Part shown: positions 7,414-16,486 of the stretch, in pieces | Layout: each line of letters begins with the position of its first letter | Position numbering within the stretch: the stretch's first letter is position 1 | Source: WJJR01 sp964440935 | GTDB taxonomy: Bacteria > Zixibacteria > MSB-5A5 > WJJR01 | Assembly (NCBI GenBank): GCA_964440935.1 | Contig: CAYTTY010000046.1 | Coordinates: 1-28,794 of the forward strand | Direction of reading: 5' to 3' | DNA: 28,794 nucleotides | Position numbers and translations under genes: made by a program | Notes under the pieces: generated by a model | What the model saw: the letters and a program-made list of their open reading frames with translations, nothing else | Told to the model about the DNA's origin: nothing | Database searches by the model: none

Positions 7414-7733
7414 TCCGTCCGTCACAGCAGCAAGTCCCGGAGAAGGAGGAACCAGGATCATCGGTCTTCACACGCATGGCATTCAGAAGGCAAATCCGCG
7501 ACCGAAAGTGACCCTGATGATGCGCTTTAACGAAGCTACTGTAACGACATGGAAGACAATGAACTCAGGCTGTGTGCCCGGAACCTGGCGCAGCCACTCT
7601 TCAATGGGTGTCAAATGAGAGCGACAGATATGGGGTGAATCCACAATACAGGTGAGGGGTTGAGGCGATTCTCGTCAGGGGTCGGTTTGCAGAGTATGTC
7701 GCATAATATACATTATGTCATGTTGCCGTGCCG
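7414..7733. other. Gene-free region between prepilin and lipid kinase genes
   Basis: No gene with a ribosome binding site or recognisable product is seen in this 320-bp stretch. The only structured element is a perfect AT-rich palindrome CATAAT-ATAC-ATTATG at 7702-7717, 17 bp past the stop of the minus-strand kinase gene. It could be a protein-binding site or part of a 3' hairpin. Confidence 0.4.
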
Positions 7734-8393
7734 TCAGCCCACCTGTAGAGCGATGTCCACGAACAATGCCACGATGATCGGCACACTCAGGTTATCATCG
7801 ATTCTCTTGGTAACGGCTTCAACGACGGTCCCGATCAACGCTCCCGGCAATGCGATGCTCAGAGATAAGTTCGGAACTGCCATGCCCCCGATTGCCGCCG
7901 CTGCCAGAAACGCGAGTGATCCTTCGACCGTGCGTCCGCCGCGAATCCGATGACGTCCCCACCGGCGTCCGATCAGGGCAGCGGCTGTATCGCCGAGAAT
8001 AATCGTGGCCATGCCCATGCTGGCCGCCGGAAGCGTAAACAGCAGCGGACACAGCCAGGCGGATGCCAAGATGTTCGTGGCCCCGGTGAATCCCGATCGC
8101 TCCTTGGGCCGCACGATCGGAGCGGTCCAGCGTATCCAAAGGCGCTGAATCGACCAGTTACGAATGCGTGAGAGATCGATGACCAGCGAAACCAGAAATG
8201 CGACAAGGCAAATGATGACGGCCACTTGATTCGTTACCAAGTGGTAGCCGATCGGGATGGTCAGCGCGAACAAATGGAGCAGCTTGCGCCGAATCTCGTT
8301 GCGATAGTCCAAGTCCGCCACAGCCGGGATTGATTCACTCGCCGCCGCGGGATCACGATTGGAATTCACCGAAGAGGTGTCCGAGTCGATCAT
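7734..8393 (-). CDS. CTP-dependent diacylglycerol/dolichol/phytol-kinase-family membrane protein
   Basis: The 219-residue polytopic membrane protein has about six hydrophobic helices after a polar N-terminus of about 30 residues. The segment GDTAAALIGRRWGRHRI followed by GGRTVEGSLAF is the signature of the SEC59/VTE5/DGK1 family (also near CDP-diglyceride synthetase), whose members phosphorylate prenols or diacylglycerol using CTP. RRKLLHL near the start is also typical. It probably works at the inner membrane in lipid or isoprenoid salvage, and the exact acceptor is unknown. Its ATG follows immediately after the stop of the peptidyl-prolyl isomerase gene (TGAATG), so the two are co-translated. 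The hairpin and T-tract at 7386-7413 may end the transcript. Confidence 0.85.
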   Translation of the reverse strand: MIDSDTSSVNSNRDPAAASESIPAVADLDYRNEIRRKLLHLFALTIPIGYHLVTNQVAVIICLVAFLVSLVIDLSRIRNWSIQRLWIRWTAPIVRPKERSGFTGATNILASAWLCPLLFTLPAASMGMATIILGDTAAALIGRRWGRHRIRGGRTVEGSLAFLAAAAIGGMAVPNLSLSIALPGALIGTVVEAVTKRIDDNLSVPIIVALFVDIALQVG

Positions 8394-10130
8394 TCACTCG
8401 GCCTCTTGCCCCACAGGCTCCCCATCGACAAACCACTGGGTCCGCGCTTGTTCCATCGATGGCAGGACAACATGCTTGAGGACATCGAGCCGGCGTTCGA
8501 CCGTGTAGCGCTTGGCCGCGTCATTCATCCACTCGCTCCGCATGGCCTCGTAGCGCTGATCGCGAATGCGATTAATGATCTGGCCTCGGACTTCACGCAA
8601 TGGTTTGGCTTGTGCAATGCGTTCGAGCTTCACCACCCAGTACTCATTGTTCACGGCCAGTGGACCAATGACTGACCCTTCGGTCACGGACGCAAGTCGA
8701 TTCCACACCGCCGTCGGGAGATCGTCGGCTTTCACCCACTGCGAAAACACGTTCTGAAGTGCTCCACCGTTTCGCCAGCGCTCCGCAAGGGCCTTAGCCG
8801 AGTCCGGATGTTCCAGTGTTCGCCGGGAAATGTAATGCCGCCGCTCCGGGGTGAATGCCTTCAGGTGATCTCTGTAGTACTGCACGATCTCCGCGCTGTC
8901 CGGCAACAAATCATGATCGAATTGGACCTTAATCGCGTCTTTGACGTGTTGGGAACGAATCCTGTTCCGGGCGGCAACGACTTCCGGACGATCATGATAT
9001 CCCCATTCACGCAATGCGGCGTACAGAGACAGGCTGCGCAAGATTTTGTCGATGATTGCCCTCTTAGCGTTCGCCGGAATCGTGCGACGGCCGATGTAGT
9101 CGGGGTGATTATTGCGGTAATAAAAGTAGTCTGTCCCACGGACTGTGTCCGACTGATTGATCATCGCAAGGGGAGTACTCATCTCGATAAGCGTGTCCGG
9201 TCGTTCCAGGTTCTCTTCGAAGTACACAATGTCGGCGTTGTCCATCAACGAATCGACCAGGCTTTCGGCCAATCCGCGGCCCTGTTCTCTGACCAGCCAG
9301 TCCTGGATGGTCGAGACGACAGTGGCGTCGAACGGTGTTTCACCAGTCTCCCGCTCGCCAAGGACCTGCAGAATGACCCATGCGTACGGCAGTTCGATTG
9401 GTTTCGAAATGCGATGAATAGGCTGCTCGAACAGAATGCGGGCGAATTGCGAATCGGCCAATCCCTCCTTCGATATCCAGCCCCAGTCACCATACAAGGA
9501 CCGGGCACGGGGTTCCTCCGAATACAACACGGCCAACTTGGTGAAACTCTCCCCGTTACGCAGGCGGGTATAGAGCGAATCGATCTTTCGTTTTGGGTCC
9601 CAGCCCACGTAGAGCGAATCGATCGGCGTTAAGTAGCCGGTCGGAACCCCGAAGTGCTCCTTGTAAACCGTGATTTGACGCATGTGACGCTGGGGACGCG
9701 GAACCATGAAGCGATCCTTGTGCTCCTGAAAGTAGGAATCCACAGTTGCCGAGTCGATGTTCAGCCGGAACAGGAACTCCTCGTCCTGGAATAGCTGCCG
9801 GGCGGTTTCCGAGATTATCGCCCGTTCTTTGGTCCGGTAGGTCCAGTCCTGTGATAAGTCGATGGCCTCCGCTTCTTGGTCCAACAACGCATTGAAGATA
9901 ACATCATCCAACAGGCTTCGGAGCTTCGCATAAGGCGGTTGGCTTGGCTCTTTTCTCAGCATGTTTTTCGCCGAGGCCGACTGAACAAGGTCGTAGACGG
10001 TGATCGTATCATCTTCCACCCGCGCAACTATCGTGGATGGCGAGATGTCCGATTGCGCCGTTGTCAGCGATGCGCTCATCAATATTCCAAGGAGAACGGC
10101 AACGATGGCGATGCGAATGCTGACTGTCAT
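8394..10130 (-). CDS. Periplasmic parvulin-type peptidyl-prolyl cis-trans isomerase (SurA/PpiC-like)
   Basis: The 578-residue protein starts MTVSIRIAIVAVLLGILMSA with a signal peptide ending near TTAQS. GAGGA about ten bases upstream supports ATG 10130; an extension to 10205 precedes the signal peptide and is unlikely. A SurA-like N-terminal helical region is followed by a parvulin domain (about residues 150-255). The domain shows MRQITVYKEHFG at its start and NGESFTKLAVLYSEEPRARSLYGDWGWISKEGL in its core. A second, degenerate parvulin-like segment lies near the C-terminus (ISRRTLEHPDSAKALAERW ... VIGPLAVNNEYWVVKLERI). Such proteins chaperone outer-membrane proteins, which fits the neighbouring PorV-like and DUF5916 genes. 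The product is longer than E. coli SurA (428 residues). Confidence 0.88.
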   Translation of the reverse strand: MTVSIRIAIVAVLLGILMSASLTTAQSDISPSTIVARVEDDTITVYDLVQSASAKNMLRKEPSQPPYAKLRSLLDDVIFNALLDQEAEAIDLSQDWTYRTKERAIISETARQLFQDEEFLFRLNIDSATVDSYFQEHKDRFMVPRPQRHMRQITVYKEHFGVPTGYLTPIDSLYVGWDPKRKIDSLYTRLRNGESFTKLAVLYSEEPRARSLYGDWGWISKEGLADSQFARILFEQPIHRISKPIELPYAWVILQVLGERETGETPFDATVVSTIQDWLVREQGRGLAESLVDSLMDNADIVYFEENLERPDTLIEMSTPLAMINQSDTVRGTDYFYYRNNHPDYIGRRTIPANAKRAIIDKILRSLSLYAALREWGYHDRPEVVAARNRIRSQHVKDAIKVQFDHDLLPDSAEIVQYYRDHLKAFTPERRHYISRRTLEHPDSAKALAERWRNGGALQNVFSQWVKADDLPTAVWNRLASVTEGSVIGPLAVNNEYWVVKLERIAQAKPLREVRGQIINRIRDQRYEAMRSEWMNDAAKRYTVERRLDVLKHVVLPSMEQARTQWFVDGEPVGQEAE

Positions 10131-10201
10131 AGGCAATTCATCCTCGCAGTTTAGACTTTGCGAATGTCGACGAGATATAGTGTCTGGTAATCTCGGTGCA
10201 C

Positions 10202-11176
10202 TCATTTCAAAATATAGCGCAGTGATACGCGATAACTGTTGTCTAAGAACTCGTGATCTCCCAAAGCGGCATCAACGGCCCAACGGTCGAACGCTACTCC
10301 GGCGCCCAGAGCAAGCCGTCCGGCATCGGATCCTATGCGGCCATATAACAGATTCCGGTAGGCGGCCTCAAACCCCACGTGCAGATCAACCGAGATCGGG
10401 CCTGACCAAAACTGTGCGGCGGTCTCGCGCCCTTCGAAGTACGTTTCCGCCTCAATCGCGATGACGCTGGAGATATCGTTGACCATCTCGGGCAAATCGA
10501 TCTCCCCACCCCAGTTGACGTGCGGGTTGATCGACTCATTGCGCCCCGAATCATACGACAAAAAGGTCGTTGTGATGTCGGCCGCTTTGATTCCGGCGCG
10601 CCAGCCTCTCCCCTGCCCGTACCAGGCGAGATCCAGTCCCAGCCCGTAAGCGATGTTTCCCGGCAAATCGCGAATCACGGTTTTTAGCGCCACACCCCAG
10701 TGCCACCAACGACCCGTCTTCCGGGCCAGACCGATGGCCAAAGACCAGTCGCCATGGTTCTCCTCACGGACGGCAACGGGCCGTCCCCGTAGACTATCAA
10801 TCTCCGTAATCTTGATACCACTACCACCCAAATAGGTGCCGTAGACGCCCCACGCCCAAGGCGAACCTGGCCGTGACGGAACCACCACTGCCAGAAAGTC
10901 GTGATCAAGGAGTGACCCAAAGGTCTCCGCGTGCTGAGCCATGGCTTCGGGACGTTCGAGGGTGGCCAGCGATGCGACATTCCAGAACATCGAACTGGCG
11001 TCGGGGTGCGATGCCACAAAGGCCCCCCCGCGCCCCAGCGCTCGAGCCCCAACCCCAAGATGGTAGGGCTCACCGGCGAACTTGGTGGCTTTGGCACTGT
11101 CAGCCACACCCAGCATTGTCGTGAGGAAAACGATCAATGAACTGGCCAGGCGATAAGTCGGACGGTGCGTCGGCAT
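10202..11176 (-). CDS. PorV/PorQ-like outer-membrane beta-barrel protein
   Basis: The 324-residue product starts MPTHRPTYRLASSLIVFLTTMLGVADSA, a signal peptide. It is followed by FAGEPYHLGVGARALGRGGAFVASHPDASSMFWNVASLATLERPEAM, the characteristic N-terminal motif of the PorV/PorQ family (FadL-like fold). The rest is beta-rich with an aromatic C-terminus (YRVSLRYILK). PorV-type proteins are outer-membrane barrels, some of which act in type IX secretion as shuttle or substrate-attachment components. Membership of this branch is clear, but a role in secretion cannot be claimed here because no other Por genes are present. An ATG at 11227 is in frame but adds residues before the signal peptide. 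Neither start has a clear ribosome binding site. The parvulin gene follows 71 bp downstream. Confidence 0.8.
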   Translation of the reverse strand: MPTHRPTYRLASSLIVFLTTMLGVADSAKATKFAGEPYHLGVGARALGRGGAFVASHPDASSMFWNVASLATLERPEAMAQHAETFGSLLDHDFLAVVVPSRPGSPWAWGVYGTYLGGSGIKITEIDSLRGRPVAVREENHGDWSLAIGLARKTGRWWHWGVALKTVIRDLPGNIAYGLGLDLAWYGQGRGWRAGIKAADITTTFLSYDSGRNESINPHVNWGGEIDLPEMVNDISSVIAIEAETYFEGRETAAQFWSGPISVDLHVGFEAAYRNLLYGRIGSDAGRLALGAGVAFDRWAVDAALGDHEFLDNSYRVSLRYILK

Positions 11177-11306
11177 GCGTCGAATATAGCCCGAAGTGGC
11201 TGAGTTGCAATGAGGAATGGATGCCATCTCAGGAACAATACCCCTGATGACGGCGACGGGTTCCAGACACCGGTGGATCGATGAGCCGGGGGAAGCTCAA
11301 GGGGCT

Positions 11307-11333
11307 TATAGCGATTGTCAGAATTGTCTTTCG
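11307..11333 (+). repeat. Dispersed ~27-bp repeat, copy A
   Basis: Begins TATAGCGATTGTCAGAATTG and is identical to the other copies over the first 14 to 18 bases, then diverges (ends TTTCG rather than GTCCG). It lies in the 220-bp gap between the PorV-like and DoxX genes. The right end of the gap, at about 11428-11450 on the minus strand, contains the related string AGCGATCGTAAT and could be a decayed second end, which would run into the DoxX stop codon. Confidence 0.6.
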
Positions 11334-11336
11334 AGT

Positions 11337-11385
11337 GACCGGGCGATGTAGCACGGGCGCCTCGCCCGTGCGGCATGGCCCGGTC
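11337..11385. repeat. Nested double hairpin attached to repeat copy A
   Basis: An outer stem GACCGGGC (11337-11344) / GCCCGGTC (11378-11385) encloses an inner stem GCACGGGCG (11351-11359) / CGCCCGTGC (11363-11371) with loop CCT. The inner palindrome is preceded by GTA(G), recalling the GTRG head of REP sequences. There is no T-tract, so it is probably element structure rather than a terminator, although it may protect 3' ends. Confidence 0.55.
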
Positions 11386-11447
11386 GACCATGCTCACGGC
11401 AAGTGGACGAACGAGGCGATGGGAATCGTTGCCGATTACGATCGCTG

Positions 11448-11933
11448 TTAGACGCTTTCACCCGGCCGCAAGCTGGCATCCGCTGAACGACGCTGCCAGA
11501 GTGCGGTCAGTTTGTAGCGTCCCGGGCCCATTAGAAAGAGAGCCACGTAGACCGTCAGGAATTCGAGCGCGTGGGACGCGCCGCTGAATCCCGCACCAGG
11601 CTCCCCTGCCGGAAGGCTGAGGTGTCGGATCGCTGCGACGAACATCGTAGCGATCAATAGCAACGCCGCAGGCCGAAAGAACACACCCACGACCAGAAGC
11701 GCGGAGGCAAAAAACTCAGAAAAGGCCGCCATGAATCCCCAAAACACCGGAAAGAAATCAACTCCCAGGTTGGCCATTTGACCGCCGATTCCCTCCCACC
11801 GCTCCGGACCTCCGGTGATTTTACCCCATCCGTGGAAGATCAGCATGCTCAGACCAATGCCGAGACGCAGGATCAACAGGCCAAGATCGCTGTAATACCG
11901 CTGGAAGAGTGATTTCGAGTTTGAGGTCGTCAT
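11448..11933 (-). CDS. DoxX family membrane protein
   Basis: The 161-residue protein has four hydrophobic helices and the DoxX pattern: LGLLILRLGIGLSMLIFHGWGKITG at the start, then FFPVFWGFMAAFSEFFASALLVVGVFFRPAALLLIATM, and a last helix near YVALFLMGPGRYKL. DoxX-like inner-membrane proteins have been linked to respiratory quinol oxidation, sulfur metabolism and redox-stress resistance in different organisms, so the exact role is open. AAAGGA nine bases before the ATG supports the start. It follows the RND permease gene by 53 bp on the same strand and may be the last gene of that transcript. Its TAA lies at the edge of the repeat-bearing gap. Confidence 0.88.
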   Translation of the reverse strand: MTTSNSKSLFQRYYSDLGLLILRLGIGLSMLIFHGWGKITGGPERWEGIGGQMANLGVDFFPVFWGFMAAFSEFFASALLVVGVFFRPAALLLIATMFVAAIRHLSLPAGEPGAGFSGASHALEFLTVYVALFLMGPGRYKLTALWQRRSADASLRPGESV

Positions 11934-11986
11934 GGGACGAGTCCTTTCTGCCAGGCCATGGTCGCTGAGGCTTCCTGACTTTCCGA

Positions 11987-14900
11987 TCAGCTTTCAAATT
12001 CCGGTTCGGTCGTTTTCACGGCCACTGGTTCTTTGCCGAAGAGTGCATTAACCTTGGCGACCAGTTCAATCGCATACGAGAAGACCAAGGGCGTTAACAC
12101 AAGCGTAAAGACGGTCGAGAAGGCGAGGCCCCCGACAACCACTGCGCCCAGCCCACGATACAACTCCGAACCGGCACCGGGCATAACGACCAGCGGCAGC
12201 ATCCCGAGAACCGACGTGCTGGTGGACATGAAGATCGGGCGCACACGTACGCGCACCGATTCGCGCACTGCTTCACGTGCACTTTTCCCCTCGCGCATCA
12301 ATTGCAGTGCGTGATGCACAATGAGAATCGAATTGTTGATGACCGTACCGATCAAGATCACGAAGCCGAGCATGGTCAACACATCGAGCTGCTGACCCGG
12401 ATTAAACAACTGCACCACACGCAAGCCAATGACGCCGCCGAATGTCGCCAGCGGCACGGTGACCATGATCACGAGCGGGTAAACGAATGACTGAAACAAA
12501 GCAGCCAGCAACAAAAACGACAAGATTACGGCCAGGTTGAAGTCGATAGCCAGCTCGTTACGCAGCCGTGACAAATCATCGGCGGTACCCGACAGATTGA
12601 CATCGTAGAGTCCGGCGACTTGACCTTGTTCGCGCAATGGCCGGACAACGTGTTCCTCGATTCGCGTAATCGCTTCTTCGAGGGCGATATCATCCGGAAG
12701 CACCGTTTCAATCGTAACGGCGCGTTGACGCTCGACATGATTGATCTGTACGGGTCCCTGCGACATGCGCACGTCGGACACGTCGCCGAGGGTGATAATG
12801 CGTCCGTTCGGCGTGGCCAACGGCAACTGTTCGATGTTCTGTGTGTGGCGACTCCAATCATCGCGACCCTTGATGATCAAATCGAGTTCACGTCCCTGAT
12901 GCCAAAACTCGCTGACAATCGCGCCATCGACGAGCGCATTCACGCTGCGACCGATATCGGTGGCGCTGAAGCCGGCATCGGCGGCGCGCGCACGATCGGG
13001 ATAGATACGAACTTCCGGATTGCCCAAGTCGAGTCCCGGAATCGGACGTGAGCTCGAACCTGGGAGCACTTGACCGACTCTGCCAAAGATCTGTCCGGCG
13101 ATTCCCAACACTTTGGGGAGTTCCGGTCCGGTGATGTCGATGCTCACCGAACGTGATCCGGCAAACCCGCGTTCGAACAGCGATGTCTGGCTGGCGAATC
13201 CAATGGCGCCCGGTTCCGACATCAGCAGACGGTTAGCAAGCGGGACGAGTTCCTTGACACGGCTATTATCGCGAGAGCGCAACCCCATGAAGGCCTGGCC
13301 CGGAAAGGCAACATAGAAGAAGTTGTCGAGCCCGCCGCCGGGCAGGTCTTCGGCTTCTTCGGCAGGAGTCTCCCAGAGCGGAGCTAACTCCGCTTCGATC
13401 ATCTTCCCCACGCCCACCATCTCGTCGAGGTTGTATCCCGGCGGCGGGAGCATCAGGCCGAAGACGAGATTCTGGTTACCATTTGGAAGGTACTCAGCGC
13501 TTGGCAGCAGAAGCACCGTAAGTCCCATCGAAACAACGATAAAGGCGGCGATGGTGACTAAGCGACGCACGTTACGCGCATTGATATAGTCTACAAATGC
13601 CGCGATCCGCCGCGACATGCGCGCCAACCAATCGTCGTCCTTCTGCGATCCCTGCATCTTAGACGAGATCTTGAGGACGCGCGATGAAAGAGCCGGCACG
13701 ACCGTGATCGACACAAACAGCGAGACGAAAATTGCACTCGAAATGGCAATGGCAATGTCCTGAAAGAGCTGTCCGGCGCGCTCCTTTACGAACATGATCG
13801 GCAGGAAGACAGCAACGGTGGTGACCATCGAGGCCAACAGTGCGCCCCACACCTCACGGGTGGCATCGGCCGCGGCGGTCCACTTCGGTTTACCCATCTG
13901 CATGTGCCGGTAAATGTTCTCCAGGACAACAATGGAGCTGTCAACCACCATCCCAACGGCGAACGCCATGCCCGCAAGCGAGATGACGTTAATCGTACGC
14001 CCGAAAAAGTACATCAACGGAAAGGCGGAAATCACTGATAGAGGAATCGCCAAAGCGATCACGAGGAGCGCAGATGGCGATCTTAGAAATAAGAACAGCG
14101 CAATGATGGCAAGAAAGCCACCCAGATAGAGATTTGAGAAAACGAGATCGATGGCCGAATTGATATAAACCGTTTCGCGGTAGACGTTCTCAATGCGCAC
14201 GCCCTTATCTGCCAGGACTTCTTTATTGATCCGTTCCATTTCGGTGAGGAGACCGTTCATCACCTCGAGTACATTCGAGCCGACCTGGCGCTGCGCATTA
14301 AAGGCAATTGACGGATCGCCCATATGTCGCACGAGGGCGCGCGGTTTGCGGTAATCAAGCCGCACGTCGGCCACGTCACCGACGCGGATCGGTGCCCCCG
14401 CGCGCATGGTGATGATCGTTTCGCGCACATCCTCGACCGATTCAAAGCGGGACATGGTGCGCACGACATAGCGACGTTTGCCTTCATCAAAATCACCGGC
14501 GGAGATATCGCGATTCTCGCTGCGGAGAGCGTTGGTCAACTGGCCGACCGTGATCCCCATCGATGCCAGCAGCTCGGGGTCGAAGGTGACCTGCATTTCC
14601 CGTTCGAGACCGCCGAAGATGTTGATTGATGAGACGCCCTGCACACGTTCCAGGCGAGGCTGAACCAGATCCTCGACCATGGTCTGCAAATGTGGAACAT
14701 AGATCCCCGCACTGTCTGCCCGCACCACAAACCAGGCAATCGCGCCCTCGAACGGCCCGGATGAACTGACAATCGGCCGGTCGGCGGTTTCGGGATATTC
14801 GGGGACTTCGTTCAGCTTATTGGTCACGCGCACGACGGCGCCGGTAATGTCTGTCCCGGCGGGAAATTCGAGCGTGATCACACCCTGGCCATCACTCGAC

Positions 14901-15148
14901 TCAGAGTCCATGTGGAGCAAGCCTTCAACCGATTTGAGGTATTCTTCCTGTTCCTCGATGATCTCTTTTTCAATTTCTTCGGGGGATGCACCGAACCAAT
15001 TGGTCGTGACGGTGATGATCGGGCGTTCGACCTCCGGCGTGAGCTGAATCGGGACCAGATTGAGTGCAATCAGCCCCGCCATCAGGGCGATGAGCACTCC
15101 GACAGCCACGGTGACCGGATAGCGGATGGCAGAGGAAATAAGATTCAT
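11987..15148 (-). CDS. RND-family efflux permease (AcrB/HAE1-like)
   Basis: The 1053-residue length and duplicated architecture fit a full-size RND pump. TM1 (about 12-32) is followed by a large periplasmic loop, a TM2-6 cluster (about 335-480), TM7, a second periplasmic loop and a C-terminal TM cluster (about 865-1035). It matches the ACR_tran family throughout. The TM4 segment reads GMVVDSSIVVLENIYRH. AcrB has two aspartates here (D407-D408), whereas this protein has Asp-Ser, a variant I have the impression is common in some environmental RND branches. It should export hydrophobic or amphipathic compounds using the proton gradient. The adaptor gene lies 6 bp upstream. No TolC-like outer-membrane channel gene is present, so a channel encoded elsewhere is probably used. 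Confidence 0.93.
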   Translation of the reverse strand: MNLISSAIRYPVTVAVGVLIALMAGLIALNLVPIQLTPEVERPIITVTTNWFGASPEEIEKEIIEEQEEYLKSVEGLLHMDSESSDGQGVITLEFPAGTDITGAVVRVTNKLNEVPEYPETADRPIVSSSGPFEGAIAWFVVRADSAGIYVPHLQTMVEDLVQPRLERVQGVSSINIFGGLEREMQVTFDPELLASMGITVGQLTNALRSENRDISAGDFDEGKRRYVVRTMSRFESVEDVRETIITMRAGAPIRVGDVADVRLDYRKPRALVRHMGDPSIAFNAQRQVGSNVLEVMNGLLTEMERINKEVLADKGVRIENVYRETVYINSAIDLVFSNLYLGGFLAIIALFLFLRSPSALLVIALAIPLSVISAFPLMYFFGRTINVISLAGMAFAVGMVVDSSIVVLENIYRHMQMGKPKWTAAADATREVWGALLASMVTTVAVFLPIMFVKERAGQLFQDIAIAISSAIFVSLFVSITVVPALSSRVLKISSKMQGSQKDDDWLARMSRRIAAFVDYINARNVRRLVTIAAFIVVSMGLTVLLLPSAEYLPNGNQNLVFGLMLPPPGYNLDEMVGVGKMIEAELAPLWETPAEEAEDLPGGGLDNFFYVAFPGQAFMGLRSRDNSRVKELVPLANRLLMSEPGAIGFASQTSLFERGFAGSRSVSIDITGPELPKVLGIAGQIFGRVGQVLPGSSSRPIPGLDLGNPEVRIYPDRARAADAGFSATDIGRSVNALVDGAIVSEFWHQGRELDLIIKGRDDWSRHTQNIEQLPLATPNGRIITLGDVSDVRMSQGPVQINHVERQRAVTIETVLPDDIALEEAITRIEEHVVRPLREQGQVAGLYDVNLSGTADDLSRLRNELAIDFNLAVILSFLLLAALFQSFVYPLVIMVTVPLATFGGVIGLRVVQLFNPGQQLDVLTMLGFVILIGTVINNSILIVHHALQLMREGKSAREAVRESVRVRVRPIFMSTSTSVLGMLPLVVMPGAGSELYRGLGAVVVGGLAFSTVFTLVLTPLVFSYAIELVAKVNALFGKEPVAVKTTEPEFES

Positions 15149-15154
15149 TGGCGC

Positions 15155-16297
15155 CTACTGAGCGTCGTCGGACTTGAGTGGTACTGGCGGTGCCGCATTC
15201 GCCTGTGCGCTACTGGTATCTTCACTGACTTTGACAGGACTACCAGGGTAGATGCGCTCATTGCCCCGAACAACGACCGGCATGTCCTCCTGCAGACCAT
15301 CGCCCTGAATCGCAATCATCTTTCCATTGGTTGACGATGTCATCACCGTAATTGGCGTCGCTTTGCCGTCGGCCACCGTGTAGATCATTGTCTGAGCGCC
15401 TTGCCGCACGATGGCATCCTTGCTGACGGCGAGACTGGTGAAGGTATCATCGAGTATCAGTGTGGCGCGCACCAGTTTGCCACCGCCCATTTGGCCGTTT
15501 GTATTTTTGATCGTGATGATCACTGGGAATGTGTGTGTCGCCTCGATAGCCTGCGGTGCGATTCCGGACACTGTGCCTGTAAACACGTGTGCCGAGTCGC
15601 CTGAGACGGTAACGGTCACCTCGCTGCCGCGGGCCAGACGTCCGTAGTAGCGTTCCGGGAGATCGACCTTCACTCTCATTTCGGACAGATCGACCATTTC
15701 AAAAACCGGCGTGCCTTCGGTAACCCATTCGCCGACGTCGATCATTCGACGGAGCGTGTAGCCGCTATAGGGGGCGCGAATGCTGCAATGCTCTAAATCG
15801 AGTGCCAAGCGCTTGCGTTCAGCGTCGAGCTTACGATGGTCGGCTTCTGCAATCGCCATCCACGCTTTGGCGCTATCGAGTGTGATTTCCCGAATCAGTT
15901 TTTGATCATAGAGTTCCTGATTGCGCTTCAGGTTCGACTCTGCCAGGCCAATCTGTGTTTTCGCTCGGAACACTTCGGCTTCCTTGGCAGCCAGATCGAG
16001 TTGTATGCGATTGGGATCGATGCTCACCAGCACATCGCCTTTGTTTACCGCGTTGCCCTCTGGTGCGTTGATCGCTGTAACTCGTCCGGAGACCTCGGCA
16101 ACGATTTGGCTGTTGTTGCGTGGCTCGGTCCGTCCGATCAGAGTCACTTGATTATGAAACTCCATTGACCGAACCTGGTCGGTCACCACCAACGTCGGCG
16201 GGCCACCCTGTGCGTAGATGGGAGCTGCCATCAGCGGTACTGTTAGTATCAGCCAGAACGGTATGAATGTCTGTTTTCGCTTGCGTCGAATTCTCAT
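15155..16297 (-). CDS. RND efflux periplasmic adaptor (membrane-fusion protein)
   Basis: Starts MRIRRKRKQTFIPFWLILTVPLMAAPIYA at 16297, a signal peptide, with GAGG nine bases upstream; a TTG 24 bases earlier is less likely. The 380-residue product shows the adaptor order. First is a lipoyl/barrel-sandwich half motif (IVAEVSGRVTAINAPEGNAVNKGDVLVSIDP). A helical hairpin (DLAAKEAEVFRAKTQIGLAESNLKRNQELYDQKLI) follows, then the second lipoyl half (CSIRAPYSGYTLRRMIDVGEWVTEGTPVFEMVD), a beta-barrel and the membrane-proximal domain. No lipobox is seen. It couples the downstream permease to an outer-membrane channel. The helical hairpin is short, so the adaptor probably contacts its partner over a limited length. 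Confidence 0.92.
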   Translation of the reverse strand: MRIRRKRKQTFIPFWLILTVPLMAAPIYAQGGPPTLVVTDQVRSMEFHNQVTLIGRTEPRNNSQIVAEVSGRVTAINAPEGNAVNKGDVLVSIDPNRIQLDLAAKEAEVFRAKTQIGLAESNLKRNQELYDQKLIREITLDSAKAWMAIAEADHRKLDAERKRLALDLEHCSIRAPYSGYTLRRMIDVGEWVTEGTPVFEMVDLSEMRVKVDLPERYYGRLARGSEVTVTVSGDSAHVFTGTVSGIAPQAIEATHTFPVIITIKNTNGQMGGGKLVRATLILDDTFTSLAVSKDAIVRQGAQTMIYTVADGKATPITVMTSSTNGKMIAIQGDGLQEDMPVVVRGNERIYPGSPVKVSEDTSSAQANAAPPVPLKSDDAQ

Positions 16298-16486
16298 GAA
16301 GAGAACCTCAGTTCGAGTCAATTTTGATAAAAGGCTGTTGTTGTCCGTTTTGTTCCTTTAAAACGCCCGCCGAAGATCATTCTGGGCGCTGGCGGAGATA
16401 CTATTTGGCTAATACGCAACCAGATACCAGGAGTTCGGGGATAATTCTATTGGACTTGTGATTGGCAAACAAGTGAAGGGCTGAAC

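Noticed and set aside
7322..7618. 98-codon open frame after the prepilin gene
   Set aside because: It starts inside the terminator-like hairpin, spans the second hairpin and has no family resemblance.
10202..11176. Assignment of the PorV-like gene to a type IX secretion system
   Set aside because: No PorT, PorU, SprA or C-terminal-domain cargo genes are in the window. The family alone does not show secretion.
16340..16420. Terminator after the TlpA-like gene (CGCC-rich stem before TTTT on the minus strand)
   Set aside because: The stem pairs poorly, with four outer bases and an interrupted inner part, and was not convincing enough to list.
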